Shown piece after piece: positions 48,475 through 61,003 of a stretch of DNA of 64,000 bases (the stretch's first letter is position 1; each line of letters opens with the position of its first letter). Position numbers and translations under genes: made by a program. Source of the stretch: Rosellinia necatrix (taxonomy: Eukaryota; Ascomycota; Sordariomycetes; Xylariales; Xylariaceae); assembly GCA_021209875.1 (NCBI GenBank), contig JAGYVD010000003.1, positions 5,270,001-5,334,000 on the forward strand, in the 5' to 3' direction. The notes below the pieces were generated by a model that was not told where the DNA came from, made no database searches, and saw only the letters and a program-made list of their open reading frames with translations.

Positions 48475-49033
48475 ATGGCCGGCCCTGAAGTATCCCACGG
48501 TCGCGGCGGCGCGGGCAATATCAACCCCGACGACACGCAATACGTCGACGGCGAGATCGTGCGCCAGGGCGACGTCGGCACCCACGGCGACGGCGCATAT
48601 AGTACCGGACGAGGAGGTAAGGGGTGCCCCAAAACTAACATTTCTCTCTTTCTCTCTCTCACTTCTCTTTCTCTCATCATCCCTTGCCCTCTCGCTCTTT
48701 TCGCCCCCAGCTCCCCTCCCCCCCCAACCCCCCCTTGCCCCTCACATAAGCCCTTCCCCGCAAAGCTGATATCATCGCCGCCCGGAAACCACAGGCGCAG
48801 CCAACATCGCCGACAAGGAGGCCCCCCCGGCCCCGCGCGCCGACAAGGACTTCGTCCCCGCCGAGGCCGTCCGCCCCTCCATCGAGGGCGACTTCCACAC
48901 CGGCCGCGGCGGCGCCGCCAATGTCGTGCGCGTCCCGGAGGCCGAGGGTGGGAGCGCCCCCGCCGCGAAACCCCCGAATCAGGGCCTCGCTGATAAGCTG
49001 AAGCACAAGATCTTCGGCGCGTTCAAGAAGTGA
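48475..49033 (+). CDS. DUF3602 protein with GRGG repeats (Par32-like)
   Basis: Exons 48475..48616 and 48795..49033 join across a pyrimidine-rich 178-nt intron (G|GTAAGG .. CACAG) to 126 residues. Three copies of the family motif are visible: SHGRGGAGNI near the start, STGRGGAANI across the exon junction and HTGRGGAANV near residue 87. The product ends in an amphipathic basic stretch, LADKLKHKIFGAFKK. Yeast Par32, the best-known relative, is a phosphoprotein linked to TORC1 and ammonium transporter control; whether this one acts the same way is not shown. Disordered, Gly/Ala/Pro-rich, no membrane segment. It is convergent with the GH10 gene. Confidence 0.88.
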
Positions 49034-49737
49034 AGACGGGCGGGGTGCCGCGATCACGATGGGCGGTCTTTGTCTCTCTCTCTCTCTCTCTCTCTTTTGG
49101 TTTTTGGAGCCGATGCTGTTGGGAGGCAGTAATTGGAAGGGCGTAATTACTGGTGTGATGGGGATGGAAGGGAGAAAGGGATGGGGGACTGCATTCGACT
49201 CGGTTCGATTCTTCTTAGAGGACCTGCTGCCATTGCGCGGTCTTCCGTATCTTTTATGTCATTGGTCCTTTTGTTAATGATATCCGCTTACGCTGCCGCG
49301 CCATCACCACCGCCACAGTTTGAACGATTGAACTATCTAGGTGTGAAAAAGTGTAACCGTTTACAATCATTCTGCGGCCCTGAGCTTCTCCTTTTGATTT
49401 GATTTTAGACACTTACTTCACTGTTGATTGAATTTCTCTATATCACTTCTGAGCCGGGGATTTTCGTCTTTTCTCTTTATCTGAGGACGCCTACGTACAT
49501 GACGGCGGGAATTATCAGGTACAGGAACACGAGGTTAGATAGATAGACAGACAGACAGACAAACAGCCAGACAGAAGAAGGCGTTGATGCTACACTATAC
49601 CCTGAGTACACAACATCACGACATAAGCCTGCCCGCATGCGCCCGTCCAGAAGAGCGAGGGAGGGTTTTTTTTTTTTCTCTTTCTCCACATATATCCCGT
49701 CCTTTCTTCTCTTCCTTCGCCACCTCTCTCTCCATCT
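49034..49737. other. Intergenic region between convergent DUF3602 and GH10 genes
   Basis: Holds a (TC)n tract at 49073-49094, an ACAGACAG tract at 49545-49575 and a T run at 49667-49678. No further gene seen. Confidence 0.5.
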
Positions 49738-51389
49738 CTACTTCAGGGAGTTGGCGACGGCGGTGTAGGCGGCCTTGGGGTTGAAGTTGGCGTCGAAGAG
49801 CAGGGGGTTCGAGCTCGCCCTCCAAGAGTCCTGCGCGGGCGGGGGGGGATAATGGATGTCAGCCTAGTTATTATTTCCCGAAACACACACAAACTCTTTT
49901 TTCATCCGCCCGCCCCTTTCCCCCTTCGCGTTTTTTTTTTTTCTCGATAGCGGCCAGGGAAGATTTTTTTTTTTAAAAAAAAAAAAAAAACAAAGGGAGA
50001 GATAAAAATAGAAAGGGTTCACAACTCACGGGGTCTCGGACACCCCAGACGGTGATGCCGACGCACTTGGGCTCGTCGAGGCAGGCCTTGGTCACGGCCA
50101 CGTAGTCGTTGGCGGGCGCGCCCACGATGTCGACCTCGGTGAAGGCGACCTCGCTGACGCCCGAGGCGGCGAGGGCCTCTGTGGGAAGACGGGACATTGT
50201 GTTAGGAACGCGGGCCGTGTCGTAAGTGAAAATATACAACACGTCTTTTTTTTTTTTAAAAAAAAAAAATAGGGCCTTTCCCTTGGGATAAGGGGGATAG
50301 AGGAGGGGAGGGGGGGAAGGGGGGAAGAAAGGAGGATATGAATGAATGAATGAATGAATGGAATGGTGCGTACTGATAGTGGCGCCGGCCTGGGACGCGA
50401 GTCCGGCGGTCAGGTGGGCCTGGGAGCCGATGCCGTCGATGGGGACGCCGGCGGCGATCCACTTCTTGACGTGGTTGACCATGCCGGTGGTGACCTTGCC
50501 GGCGTTAGGCTGGTCGAGGTTGTAGTCGTTGATGTAGAGCTTGGCGGCGGGGTCGGCCCGGCGCGCCGCCTCGAACGCGATCCGCACGAAGTCCTCGCCC
50601 AGCACCTGCGAGAACACCGAGCTCCGCATCGACCCGTCCTCGTTGAAGATCTCGTTCACCACGTCCTGTCGGGCCGGGGCAAGGGGGGGGGCAAGGTTGT
50701 TAGTGGAGTCTAGACGGAGCCCCGGAGGGGGGCGGGGGAGAGGAAAGGGAGGGAGAGAGGGGGGGGGGGAGGGATAATAAAACTCACCCAGGCGTAGATC
50801 TTGCCCTTGAAGCGCGTCACTAGTGTCGTGACGTGGTTCTCGATCACGCTCGTCAGCGTCGCCTTGTCCCGGATCTGGCTGACCCAGCCTGGGAGCTGCG
50901 AGTGCCAGACGAGGGTGTGGCCGCGGATTAATTGGTTGTTCTTGGTGGCCCAGTCGACGAGGTAGTCGGCCTGTGCGAAGTTGAAGTTGCCCCGGCTCGG
51001 CTCGGTCACATCCCACTAGAAAAGTACGCTTCCCGTTAGTTTTTTTCTTTTCCTTTTTTTTTTTTTTCCCCCCTCTTTTTCTAGTTTCGCAACTCTGTTG
51101 TCTCCCTCCCGTCCCCCCTCTCTGAGATTCCGTGTGTATGTATGTGTGTGTATATGGTCTGCCCTACTTTCATGCTGTTCTCCGGTGTCACTTGGCCGAA
51201 GTTGGCCTGGATGACGGCCGCGGACTTGCCAGTCGAGAGCCGGTTCTGGTCGGCACACGAGCCGTAGTATTTCTTGCCTTTAGCCTTGATGAGGGCATTG
51301 ATGCTGTCGGCCGCTTGTCTCTCGGTCAGCTCGGCGGGAGCGGCCAAGGCCAGTACTGGCGCAAGCAGGAGTAGGAATGCGGACTTCAT
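49738..51389 (-). CDS. Secreted endo-1,4-beta-xylanase, glycoside hydrolase family 10
   Basis: Five exons (51389..51168, 51015..50788, 50665..50374, 50178..50030, 49830..49738) join to 327 residues, the usual size of a single-domain fungal GH10. A signal peptide ([19 protein letters not shown]) is followed by mature sequence starting near [16 protein letters not shown]10 blocks are present: [35 protein letters not shown], the acid/base Glu in [11 protein letters not shown] (E155) and the nucleophile in VAFTEVDI (E262), then [23 protein letters not shown]. No carbohydrate-binding module is attached. It hydrolyses internal beta-1,4 bonds of xylan outside the cell. Introns carry T- and G-rich low-complexity runs. 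Expression is probably controlled by XlnR-type regulation, but no site was identified. Confidence 0.96.
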
Positions 51390-54300
51390 GGTTGTCGGTT
51401 TTGTCGAGGCTATTCGATGATCGGCTGTACTCTAAGCATGCCAACCAACCCCTTACGAGTTCAGGGGGGAAGGGATCATTTAGTTATATAGGCCACCGCA
51501 TACTACACGGAACATATAGCCCGCTGCACAAAAGTGTTACCCTCCGTCCTATAGTTAGCTCCCGTATATTAAACCGCGGGCGGGAACAGTGGTGGAAGAT
51601 GAGGTGGGCGACTTCTCGCCCTTCCATGAGATATGGAATTTAGCTTTTTTTTTTTTTCGCGGCCCACTCCGGGCCAAGATGTGGCCTCCAAGAGACGAGA
51701 AAGAGCAAGGAGCTCGCCGCTAAGGAGAGAGATAATAGGGACCGGGATAGTCGGCATTGGCAGCTTGTGATCCGAAGGCTACGGCGTAGCGGACATGTGG
51801 AGTGCTGAGGAGACCACGGCGGCACACATATAGCCTGAAGTCTTGAACTATACGGGGCGAGATATTCCCCGAATGGCGAATGACCAAGAAGCCTTACACG
51901 GAAGAGAACAAGGCTAGGCTATGAGCTCGGCGGCCCCAGGCGCCTTCTCGGCCTCGGCATGGCATGAATCTACGATTTGGGGAAGGGATTGATGGGTAAT
52001 TGGAGTAGCATTAGTGGAAGCTATCAAACCCTAGAGGTCCTCATCATAAGATATCGTAAGATTAGGGTCTATACTTGCGACACAACCTAAACGCCGGGGT
52101 GGGAAGGGGAAGGGGAAGTTCACCGTCTGGCTTTCATATTTGGGATAGTTTACACTATCTTGACAGGAAACTGGCATCCTATGAAACTGGGTTTAAAGAG
52201 GATCGTGCGTACCTATTTGATGCTGGCCAAGGATGTAAATAGTTGCTCCAGTTATCAATACCGGCTAAAATGGGCCAACTGCACAAAGAGTAGCCTGAGA
52301 TCACGCCGGGGAATATACGCTGCTGGCTAGACGGCTCGGCAATCTGGATGATTGCCCTTGGGGAAGGGCCTGTACACTACAGTAGACTAGCGGAAGGGGT
52401 TGAACCCACCCGAATCCCAAGGATATGCTACGATGGAATATTAGTTAACCCGGTAGCTGGGAATGAGCTGGGAATGTGAGCTGGGAACGAGGTATAAAGC
52501 AAGGCCATAACGCAAGACCATAAAGCAAGACCATGAACCTCTGACAGACACCATCTTCCCGACCCGAAACATCGCTCCTTTGCCGGTTTTCCTGTCTAGA
52601 ATAGAGATTCTGGTGACTCGGCCAGGACGGCCGCTGATCTTATCGCTTTCTGGCTGTTGGTGGGTTTTCTGGGGAGTCATCGAGATCACGAGCAGCGCTG
52701 CTAGCGTTTCTTATGTGAGGTATAGAAATGTATGGATGTGTCTTTCCCTCGAGCCATCATTACCTTCATTATCCTAACACGAGCAGGTCGGGCTCGTCAC
52801 AGCACCTAGAAATGTTTGAGGATGGTGCCAGTGACAAGGCATAGAGTGTAACGTGTAGGTGACGAAGAGTGAGATTCAAGATTCGCGGCTAGGCATTGAC
52901 TCAAGCCCTCCCTGTACCTGAATATGTGGTCATACTTACACATCGGAGGTCTCAAACCACTAGTCAGCATGTGGCGTCGTGGTTGGCTGTTTCGGCGGTG
53001 GTGAGGGTGTGGTGTTGACTGGCATGATGCATCGACAATCATGGCTGTATATTCCTCCATTCCCCACGCGAGACCACCATACATACACCACACGTACCGT
53101 ACATAGCCCATACACCACAAGTAGTGTAGTGTACACAGCCCATACATAGTGTAGTAGGTTGTAGGTGGTAGTTAGGTGGCATGTGTTAGTGAACCGCGGG
53201 GGGTGAGCTAGACCAGCCCTGATCGCGATTGTCCGGTGGTTATCCTGAAAGGGGGATGGAGGGCCCGCCTGACCGCGCCTTGGCGGCAGAACGAGGGGTT
53301 GGCCCGGTTTCCTGAAGGATGGAGGTGGTGCTTTCTGAGGGATGTTCAGTACAGATGATACGAGGTGACCGACGCTGTTGGCATAGAGCCACCCATAGAT
53401 AGCATGTCCTCCAAGGTCCCAACCCGTTCTGCCTACCGAGATTCGGGGGTAGTCTCTCAGTCTCCCTCTCTCCCTCTCTGCCTCTCTCGCTTTCTTTCTT
53501 TGCTGGTGGCGGGCCGCTGGGAGGCCTTTCTTCTCTTCACACAACCAACTATCCTGATTGCTTGCCTGCTTGTCTGTCTGTCTGTCTGCCTGCCTGCCTG
53601 CCTTACCCGGGGCATATCTGCAGCGAACATACATCGTCGAACCACCCGGCCTACTCGCCCGAGGTCACCCAAGTCGCATGATGCTCATGGGTCTATCGCA
53701 CTACTGTACCTACCGCAACAAGCAAGCGCGTGAGGCCTGGGAGGTCTTGCGCTACGGTGCACACGCGATACTTCCATCGACAGATCGGCCGGGGAAAGGG
53801 GAAAGTGTGGGCGAGATCACGCAATGAACGATTGACTGATATTAGTGCGGAAAGAGGAGAAGGGAAGAAATACCGGATCGAGAACCCAACCCTTTTCCAC
53901 CTCGGACCCATTCGACAGCATATCGCGAGCCTACATATGTGTGTGCGCGCTATTGTGAGATGACCAACACACTGCGATTGACCGTCGAAGCAGCCATCAA
54001 AGGCGGGTTTATTTCATTGAATGAGCACGAGCAGCCTGTAAGTACGACGACGACGACGACGACGACGACGCGACGCAAAGACATCGCATCACAGACACGA
54101 GTGCGCCCGGATGCATTGAGAATCAGGGTCCAGCTGTACCTGATGGTCCCGACACTAACAGCCGGCTCTAGATCACAGCAGCAGCATACCTATCGGTGCT
54201 AGGTGCTAGTATCAGGGTGCTAGTATCAGGGTTCTTGGAGATCGGAACGGGACAGGGCGATAACTATAGCCGACAGTGACGCAATTCCGTCGCTACCTCC

Positions 54301-54495
54301 CTCCCTCCCTGCCTCCTAGGTACCTGTCTAGGCACCGCTGCACACCTCTACTGAGGCTAGCCCTCTTTCAGCTCCCATCCGGTGTCGGCTCCGCTGTCAG
54401 CTCTGGCACCCCGGTCGGGTTCAGCCAACCACGCAGCTCACGCTGACCACTAAACCTTGCCTAGAGCTGCCTGCCACCGGTACCGAGAGGCAGTG
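51390..54495. other. Intergenic region, 3.1 kb
   Basis: Lies between the 5' ends of the GH10 gene and atg22. No gene recognised. Contains a T run at 51644-51657, TGTC/TGCC repeats at 53571-53604, a (GAC)n tract at 54044-54069 and TAGGTACC motifs near 54318. Confidence 0.5.
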
Positions 54496-56681
54496 ATGCT
54501 TCCCCAGAACGAGCAGCCGCGGCGTCCGCCACCCAACCCTCGCCTTCTCTCCGTTCAATCGATCGCGTCGAAGTACTCCATCCGCTCCCATTCTTCATCC
54601 TTCGAAGCCGATGATGAGCTCTCGTCCACCACCGCCGAATCCTTCAGAATGAGTCCACGACTGAGCATCGACGACGGCGATGGCTCACCGCCCGACCGTC
54701 GCTATCCAGGCGAAGACAACCGCCCTACCAGTCCCAAAGAGCTGTCTGGCTGGTATATGTATTCCTTTGCCGCCGAGACGTATGTGATCTGTGGTGAGTC
54801 CGAAATCCCCTTCCCCCAACCCCTTCCTTCCCCCCATCTCTGTTGCCGTTGCACGGCCAACTGGCTATAACCATGGAATAACGACCGCTGATATTATGCA
54901 TAGCTATCTGTAAGTAACGATCGAAAAATACCTTCACCCCCTGCCTCGGACGACTGTATGATGGCACCATTGTCAGCACGAGGCTTATACACATCTCGAT
55001 AGCCTCCTTTATACCGATACTCTTGGAAAGCCTGGCCAGAGAGAATGGTGTTCTTCTCTCTGACCGTGAGACACCATGTGGTGACAGCGCCCAGAAACCC
55101 CATGGCCGCCACGAGGACACCCAGTGCATCGTCTCTATCCTCGGCGTCGAAATTAACACGGCGAGTTTTGCCATGTACACATTCAGCATAAGCGTACTGC
55201 TACAGGCACTGCTGGTAGTGAGTATTAGTTGCGCTGCTGACCACGGCAATTATCGGAAACGCCTCCTGCTCATCTTTGCCTGGACTGGCAGTCTCTGTGT
55301 CATGTGTTACATCTTCATCTTCAAGGAGATATATCTACTTGGCGCCCTGCTGGCCATCATATCTAATACGTCATTCGGGGCGTCTTTTGTGCTACTCAAT
55401 TCATTCTTGCCGCTTCTCGTTCGTCACCATCCGCTTGTTCAAGAATCGGCCGCAGGATTCCCCATTGCAAATGGGAATGAAGGCCAGGTGCACGAGCCTC
55501 AATCCTTGGCGACATCACCTACTCTTACGGAGCATCCACTAAGCGATTCAACTACCGCCCTACTCCGACCGAGCGATGCAAATTCAGAATACTATAGTCT
55601 ACGACGCGTCCCAACCCATGAGGAACTTACTTCTATTGAGCTCAAGCTCTCAACCGAAATATCAGCGAAGGGCATTGGTATCGGCTACGGTGCAGCTTTG
55701 TTTGTGCAGTGTATTTCTATCCTGCTGCTTGTTGCCCTCGGGAGCTCGACATGGTCGCAACGTATTGTCTTGTTATTTATCGGATCGTGGTGGGCCATCT
55801 TCACGATACCTGCGGCCATGTGGCTAAGACCACGACCCGGCCCTCCCCTGGCGGCAACCGGTTACCAGGGGTCAAGAGCATGGCTATCTTATATCGCCTT
55901 TTCCTGGAAAACTCTATTCCGTACAGTGGTGCTGGCCCGACGTCTTCTAGACATTGTTCTGTTCCTGGTTAGCTGGTTCCTTCTGTCCGATGCAATAGCT
56001 ACGACCTCGTCCACCGCTATCCTATTCGCCAAGACCCAACTCGGGATGAAGCCATGGGCATTGGGCTTGATCAATGTCATCTCTACCACCACCGGTGTCA
56101 TCGGGGCTCTGGGCTGGTCGTTCATATCTAGACATTTCAACCTGCGGCCTCACCAAACTATTCTAGGGTGCATTGCTCTTTTTGAAATAATCCCCTTGTA
56201 CGGGTTACTGGGCTATCTACCATTTGTTCAGAGATGGGAGGTGGGCGGCCTTCAACAGCCATGGGAGATGTACCCGTTAGCTGCCGTCTATGGCCTTGTC
56301 TTGGGGGGTCTCAGTTCCTACTGTCGATCCCTTTTTGGTGAACTCATACCGCCGGGATCCGAAGCCGCATTCTATGCGCTATATGCAATTACAGATAAGG
56401 GATCCAGCATTTTCGGGCCGGTGATTGTGGGCGCCATCATCGATGCCTACGGAGAGATTCGCCCAGCGTTCTGGTTTTTGGCAGTACTCGTCGGGTTACC
56501 CGCACCGATCATCTACTTTGTCAACGTCGAGCGCGGGAAGGCGGAGGGGGAAAAGCTCTCGGAGGTGATCGAAGGGTTCAAGAACGGCGATGACGTCAGT
56601 AGCGAGGGCCCGGCCGATGGACATGAGCGCCAGGGAATGTTGGCGACGTATCAAGGGGATGAGGAAGAGAGACCTTCTTGA
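54496..56681 (+). CDS. atg22: Autophagy-related protein 22 (vacuolar amino-acid exporter)
   Basis: Exons 54496..54793, a probable 6-nt microexon 54904..54909 and 55003..56681 give 660 residues (658 without the microexon). The N-terminal 85 residues are polar and Ser/Pro-rich. The Atg22 family opens with [19 protein letters not shown], then [20 protein letters not shown]. About 11-12 membrane helices follow, in MFS style, for example [40 protein letters not shown] and [21 protein letters not shown] long polar loop (residues about 255-320) splits the halves. Atg22 exports leucine and other amino acids from the vacuole after autophagic breakdown. The C-terminus is acidic. The microexon CTATCT is flanked by a TAG acceptor and a GTAAGT donor and keeps the frame; it restores the three residues between Cys and SF that I recall for this family. 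Confidence 0.9.
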
Positions 56682-58380
56682 AGACGGCCATTTTGATGGA
56701 TGAGTACAGCGACTTCCGCTTCCTTGACTCTGCATAGCGATGGCGTTGACGAGCCTTTTATTAAAGGACATGCATGGGCTTTTTGTAACGGTCGCACCCA
56801 TCAAGCACGGATATAATAGGAGCCGTGTCAGTTTTGTTTTTTGGGTAGTTCATTATAGTAACTCAGGTGTGCAAGGAAATCCCGCCGCACAACCGAATAA
56901 ACGCCGTCCCGCCATGCTCACCTACCCCAGGCTTACGCGGGACGGCACCTTATCGGAGTGCCAGACGTACGGTTATAAAGTTAGTGGAGTCAGGGTGCCG
57001 CCCTTGTCATTAAATAAAGGAGCGTATATCTCACATCCATACCACGGACTGGTCCGCCGCGATCCGACCAGAGGGATACCTTCCAGCTGGCTACCCAGTA
57101 GGGCTGTTACGGCCTACACTAGGCACGGCCCAACCGCCCGGGTCTACGGTATATAGTTATAGTGTTGTCGCACCTCGTCAATTATACCCACTTAGATCAA
57201 TCAGGTATGCCGTGCGATACCGACGGGCAAGGCGAAGCAATCCCGGAGTTTGGCACACAAGTCACCTCGTGTTCCCGTTGGTACGCCCAAGTCATTCAAC
57301 CCTAGACAACCTAGACAGCCCAGACAACCTAGACTACCTGGGTGGTTTACACATTAAACATTAAACATTAAACATTAGGTAAATATTCAACATGGTTCAA
57401 GGTTCAAAGCTCTAATCCTTAGATTAGGTAGTTAACTTAGGTAGTTTACGAATTAAACACCAAGTACACTACCTAGGCACCTATGTTTTTATATTTAGTT
57501 GTTTATCATAATAGTAGTTACCTACTTGGTTAATAGGGATAGGGTGCCTACCTAAAGTGACAAACTCTGTAGTACCTTCGTGGGAATTCGAACCGAGTGC
57601 CCAACATAGAGAGTTCGCCGTAAAATGGAACATGCCAAGAGCTAAGGCTGCGCTGGCGGGCGGCGGAGAAGCACAGTATTACCTCCGGGAAGGCCCTAGA
57701 CAAGGGATGGGGTGGTGGTGCAGGTGCTGTGCAGGGCCTATGGACGTGCACTAGTTCCAATTCCTTCCCCCCCCCTCTCGGCTCATTCCCCCGCCACCTT
57801 AATAATTCAACTAAAATAATTACATTTCCGGGCTGACCAATGTACTTACTTAGGTTGGTTGCTATCTTTCGCCTTTCGCCTCCCGTCCCCGTCCCCGTCC
57901 CCGTCTCCGACCCCCGTGTTCATCAACGAAGCTTCATCGCCCCGAGACCCCCAATCGACACGCGCCACCTAGCCAATAGCGACCGTTGCAGAGCAGAGTA
58001 GAGCAGAGGGCTACGCGACAACACAGGCCCAGGCTCGCTGGTTGCGCGACAAGCCGTGCTTGGCCTGTGCAAACGATTGCGTGACGGGGCCGAAACGATT
58101 TCTCCCCTCAGCAGGACGCAACGCGCGACCCGAGGAGCTCTGCCGTAGCTAGCCAGGCATTGCTTCCCATCTCCTAGCTCCTCCCCCCCTTCGCTCCCAC
58201 CAGTCCCTGCTACCATCGGTTCCCTACCATCGGTCCATACCCTCGGCCCCTACCATCGGCCCCTACTATCGGCCCCTACCATCTATCGCGTGATCCCGGC
58301 GCCCCCTGTCTCCGATTTTGCAACCATCACTCAGCTTCGAAGCCTGAAGAGAAAGCTATCGCTCCGCGTCTTCGCCCACC
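56682..58380. promoter_or_regulatory. Intergenic region, atg22 3' flank and BAH-PHD promoter
   Basis: No gene seen. ACCTAGAC repeats lie at 57300-57342, four ACATTAA units at 57351-57377, CCCGTC repeats at 57884-57912 and a tandem CCCTACCATCGGC repeat at 58209-58285, about 100 bp before the next start codon. Confidence 0.5.
58209..58285 (+). repeat. Tandem repeat, about 14-bp unit, in BAH-PHD gene 5' flank
   Basis: About six imperfect units of CCCTACCATCGGC. It ends 96 bp before ATG 58381, so it probably lies in the 5' UTR or core promoter. Confidence 0.75.
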
Positions 58381-59814
58381 ATGGCGACTGCTCGTAAACG
58401 ACCGCGACCCGACGAGGACACCCAGGCCGAATGCCCCTTCACGGTCACCCACCCTGACCCCAACGAAAAGGACAAGAAGGTGAAGCGCAGGCGACAGGAG
58501 TCCGAGGACCAGCCAACCCCCAAAATACCCCTCCAGGCTTCTCCTTTCCCCCCTCTGGGCAAGTTCAAGGATCCCAACAATAACATGGATCGATATTATC
58601 AAGTTCATCCCCACCAGAAATGGATGGATATGACTCGTTATAATAGCTTTGTTTGTACGTAGATACCCTCAATGCCCCCTGCCCCCGGAAACCGCTCTCG
58701 GCTAACCAAGTTTCTTCCCAGTGAACGGTGTCAAGTACTATAGCGAAGGTTTTATTTTCGTCGCCAACAGCTCGACGATAGAACGCCAGAAGAACCCCGG
58801 CGAGACACGACAATCCAGGCAAAAGTCCGACGATGACTGGGTGGCCAGAATCCTCGAGATCCGTGCGAGCGACGAGCATCACGTATACGCCCGCGTCTAC
58901 TGGATGTATTGGCCAGACGAGTTGCCCCTGGGGACTCAGGAAGGGAAGAAGACCATCCAGGGGAGGCAGTCATACCATGGCCAAAATGAGTTGATTGCTT
59001 CTAATCATAGTAGGTGTGGATCATTGATCATACCACTAAGAACGGGCACTAACAGGTTGGCAGTGGACGTCATTAATGTTGTTAGCGTCACCGCGCAAGC
59101 TACGGTAAACCAATGGGATGAGGCGAATGAGGACGAGGTGCAAAAGGCCTTGTATTGGCGGCAGGCATTCGACGTTCGAAACATGGAGCTTTCGGTAAGA
59201 TGTCGCCCCTTTCCGTGTTGGAGCATGTCAAGCTGACAGGATACCAGTCTGCGCTTCCCCGATGCAAATGCAACCGGCCCGAGAACCCCGACAAGCAATT
59301 GATAAACTGCGCGAACTTAGAGTGCAGGAGATGGCTACACGACGACTGTCTCGTTGACGAAGCATTAATCAAGACGTTTTCGCGACTAGGGGTCGACAAA
59401 CCTCACAAACCAACACGGGTGAAGGCCGAGGAGCCAGAGGGCGGGCAGCGCCCCCTGAGCCCGAGCGAGTCGGGAGCGGCTCCGATGGCCCAACAGTCGA
59501 TAGATGTCAAGCCGGAAGACCAGCAAACCATAAAGCTTGCGGATGTTGAGAACGGCGGACAGCTAGCCGATGCGGAAAATGGCACGGTATCGACAGCCGC
59601 GAGCGTAGCGCCGAAGCGCAAAGGACGTCCTCGCAAGTCGGGAGTGAACGAAATGAACAATAGCAAGCCATATGAAGGGCTATTCTCTGCCGTCATCAAC
59701 GACACATCGCCCCCTGTAGTTGAGATCCAGGATCTGCGTGAGAACGTGACGGGCGGTGAGAAATCATGGACAGAGTCCCTCTACTGCCCCCTCTGCAGTA
59801 CTGAAATCCACTGA
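58381..59814 (+). CDS. BAH-PHD chromatin protein with a PHD finger split by an AT-hook insert
   Basis: Exons 58381..58654, 58722..59009, 59064..59194 and 59248..59814 join to 419 residues. Residues 1-75 are basic/Pro-rich. A BAH domain spans about 90-230: VLNGVKYYSEGFIFV, DDDWVARILEIRA, HVYARVYWMYWPDEL, NELIASNH-MDVINVVSV. A PHD-type zinc finger begins at C237-x-C239 and continues C252, C257, H262 and C265, but the last ligand pair is found only at C411-x2-C414 (YCPLC), five residues before the end. The 145-residue insert carries an AT-hook-like KRKGRPRK near residue 354. Known fungal BAH-PHD proteins (EPR-1 of Neurospora and relatives) bind H3K27me3 and mediate Polycomb-type silencing; orthology is likely but not proven here. 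Confidence 0.88.
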
Positions 59815-61003
59815 GAACAGCTCTCGAGGGAGCCTGAAGGGCAGGCTCCCCGACGAGTACATGATATGGCATATGCCACCGAAATGGGGTCTTTTTGTCC
59901 TTGCTTTTGATCTACACGGCGTTGGTGTCCGGTGGGCGTTTTGGAACGATAATACCCTGCAATTTTGCTGTGGGGAGATTGATTTCGTCTCTCTCTGTCT
60001 CTGTCTCTGTTTCCGTCCCCCCCCCCTCCCCCTCTCTCTCTCTCTTTCTTTCCATGTGCATTCAGCGAGACTGCTGCGGGAGGCGATATTTTTGTAGTCG
60101 ACCTCAGAGGAGAAAAGCATCATACCGCCAGGTATTAACGACGACATGTTGGACTGTGTGGCCCTTGGGCCAATAGGAGCCGTTGCACCATCAAGGCATC
60201 GATAGCGACGAAGTTGGTTTCTAGCTGAAGAGTAGAAGTACCAGTGGTCGGGTGTCAGTTACGGCGCCCGAAACAAAATGTTTTACCAGCAAGTCTGTGT
60301 ATATACACCCTATACGTTGGTCGTTTTGCTAGAGATGCTTTGTTTTGTGTGCGTGGCGAGGACCTGCATGGAGTGGTGCGGCGTTATTGCAGGTCAAGCT
60401 TTCTCCCTGCTCATTCTGGATTCTCATTTACGCGTTGCTAAGCTTATTGGCTGACTATGCCATATATAGTATGTATTTTTTATTTTATTTTATTTTATTT
60501 TATTTTACCTTCTTCTACCTTGTTTTTCTTTTTACTCTTTTATGTTTTATTATTATGATTATCAATACCATCTTATTTTATTCCATTTCATTTTATTTTG
60601 TCACTTTGGCGAAAACAGCAAGAAAAAAAAAAAAAAAAAGGAGTATGACAAAATAGCCGTCCAGCCATGCACACGGAAGGCAGGCCGTTACGACAGTTGC
60701 GGGCTCCTTGCAGCAGCTCATTTCGACCCCACCTTTGGTCCAACGTCCAACACCTCAGTCCAAAAAAAAACCCCACCATGCATCATCTTCCGAGGAGTAA
60801 CCTGCCTACATGTAAGGTACATACCATACATACCCAAATACCTGTTACACCTACGCAAGGTCTCGGTTCTTCACACCAGACAACACCAACGTCCTCCCTC
60901 TCACTAAAACCAACCACTGCAACGGGTCGTACCACTTGATACCCAGCCCGGATTCCTCGCCCACGATCCCCTCCCGCCCCTCTTCACATCTCACATCTTC
61001 ACA
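59815..61003. other. Intergenic region, 1.2 kb
   Basis: Contains CTGTCT/CTCTCT pyrimidine runs at 59988-60050, a (TTTTA)n run at 60479-60507, an A run at 60622-60639 and no gene. The final part is the pyrimidine/CA-rich promoter of the capping protein gene. Confidence 0.5.

Noticed and set aside
57570..57660. Minus-strand GGTTCGAATTCC with TAGCTCTTGG upstream, like tRNA B and A boxes
   Set aside because: T stem and acceptor ends do not pair and no anticodon arm forms; the GAATTC palindrome explains the resemblance.
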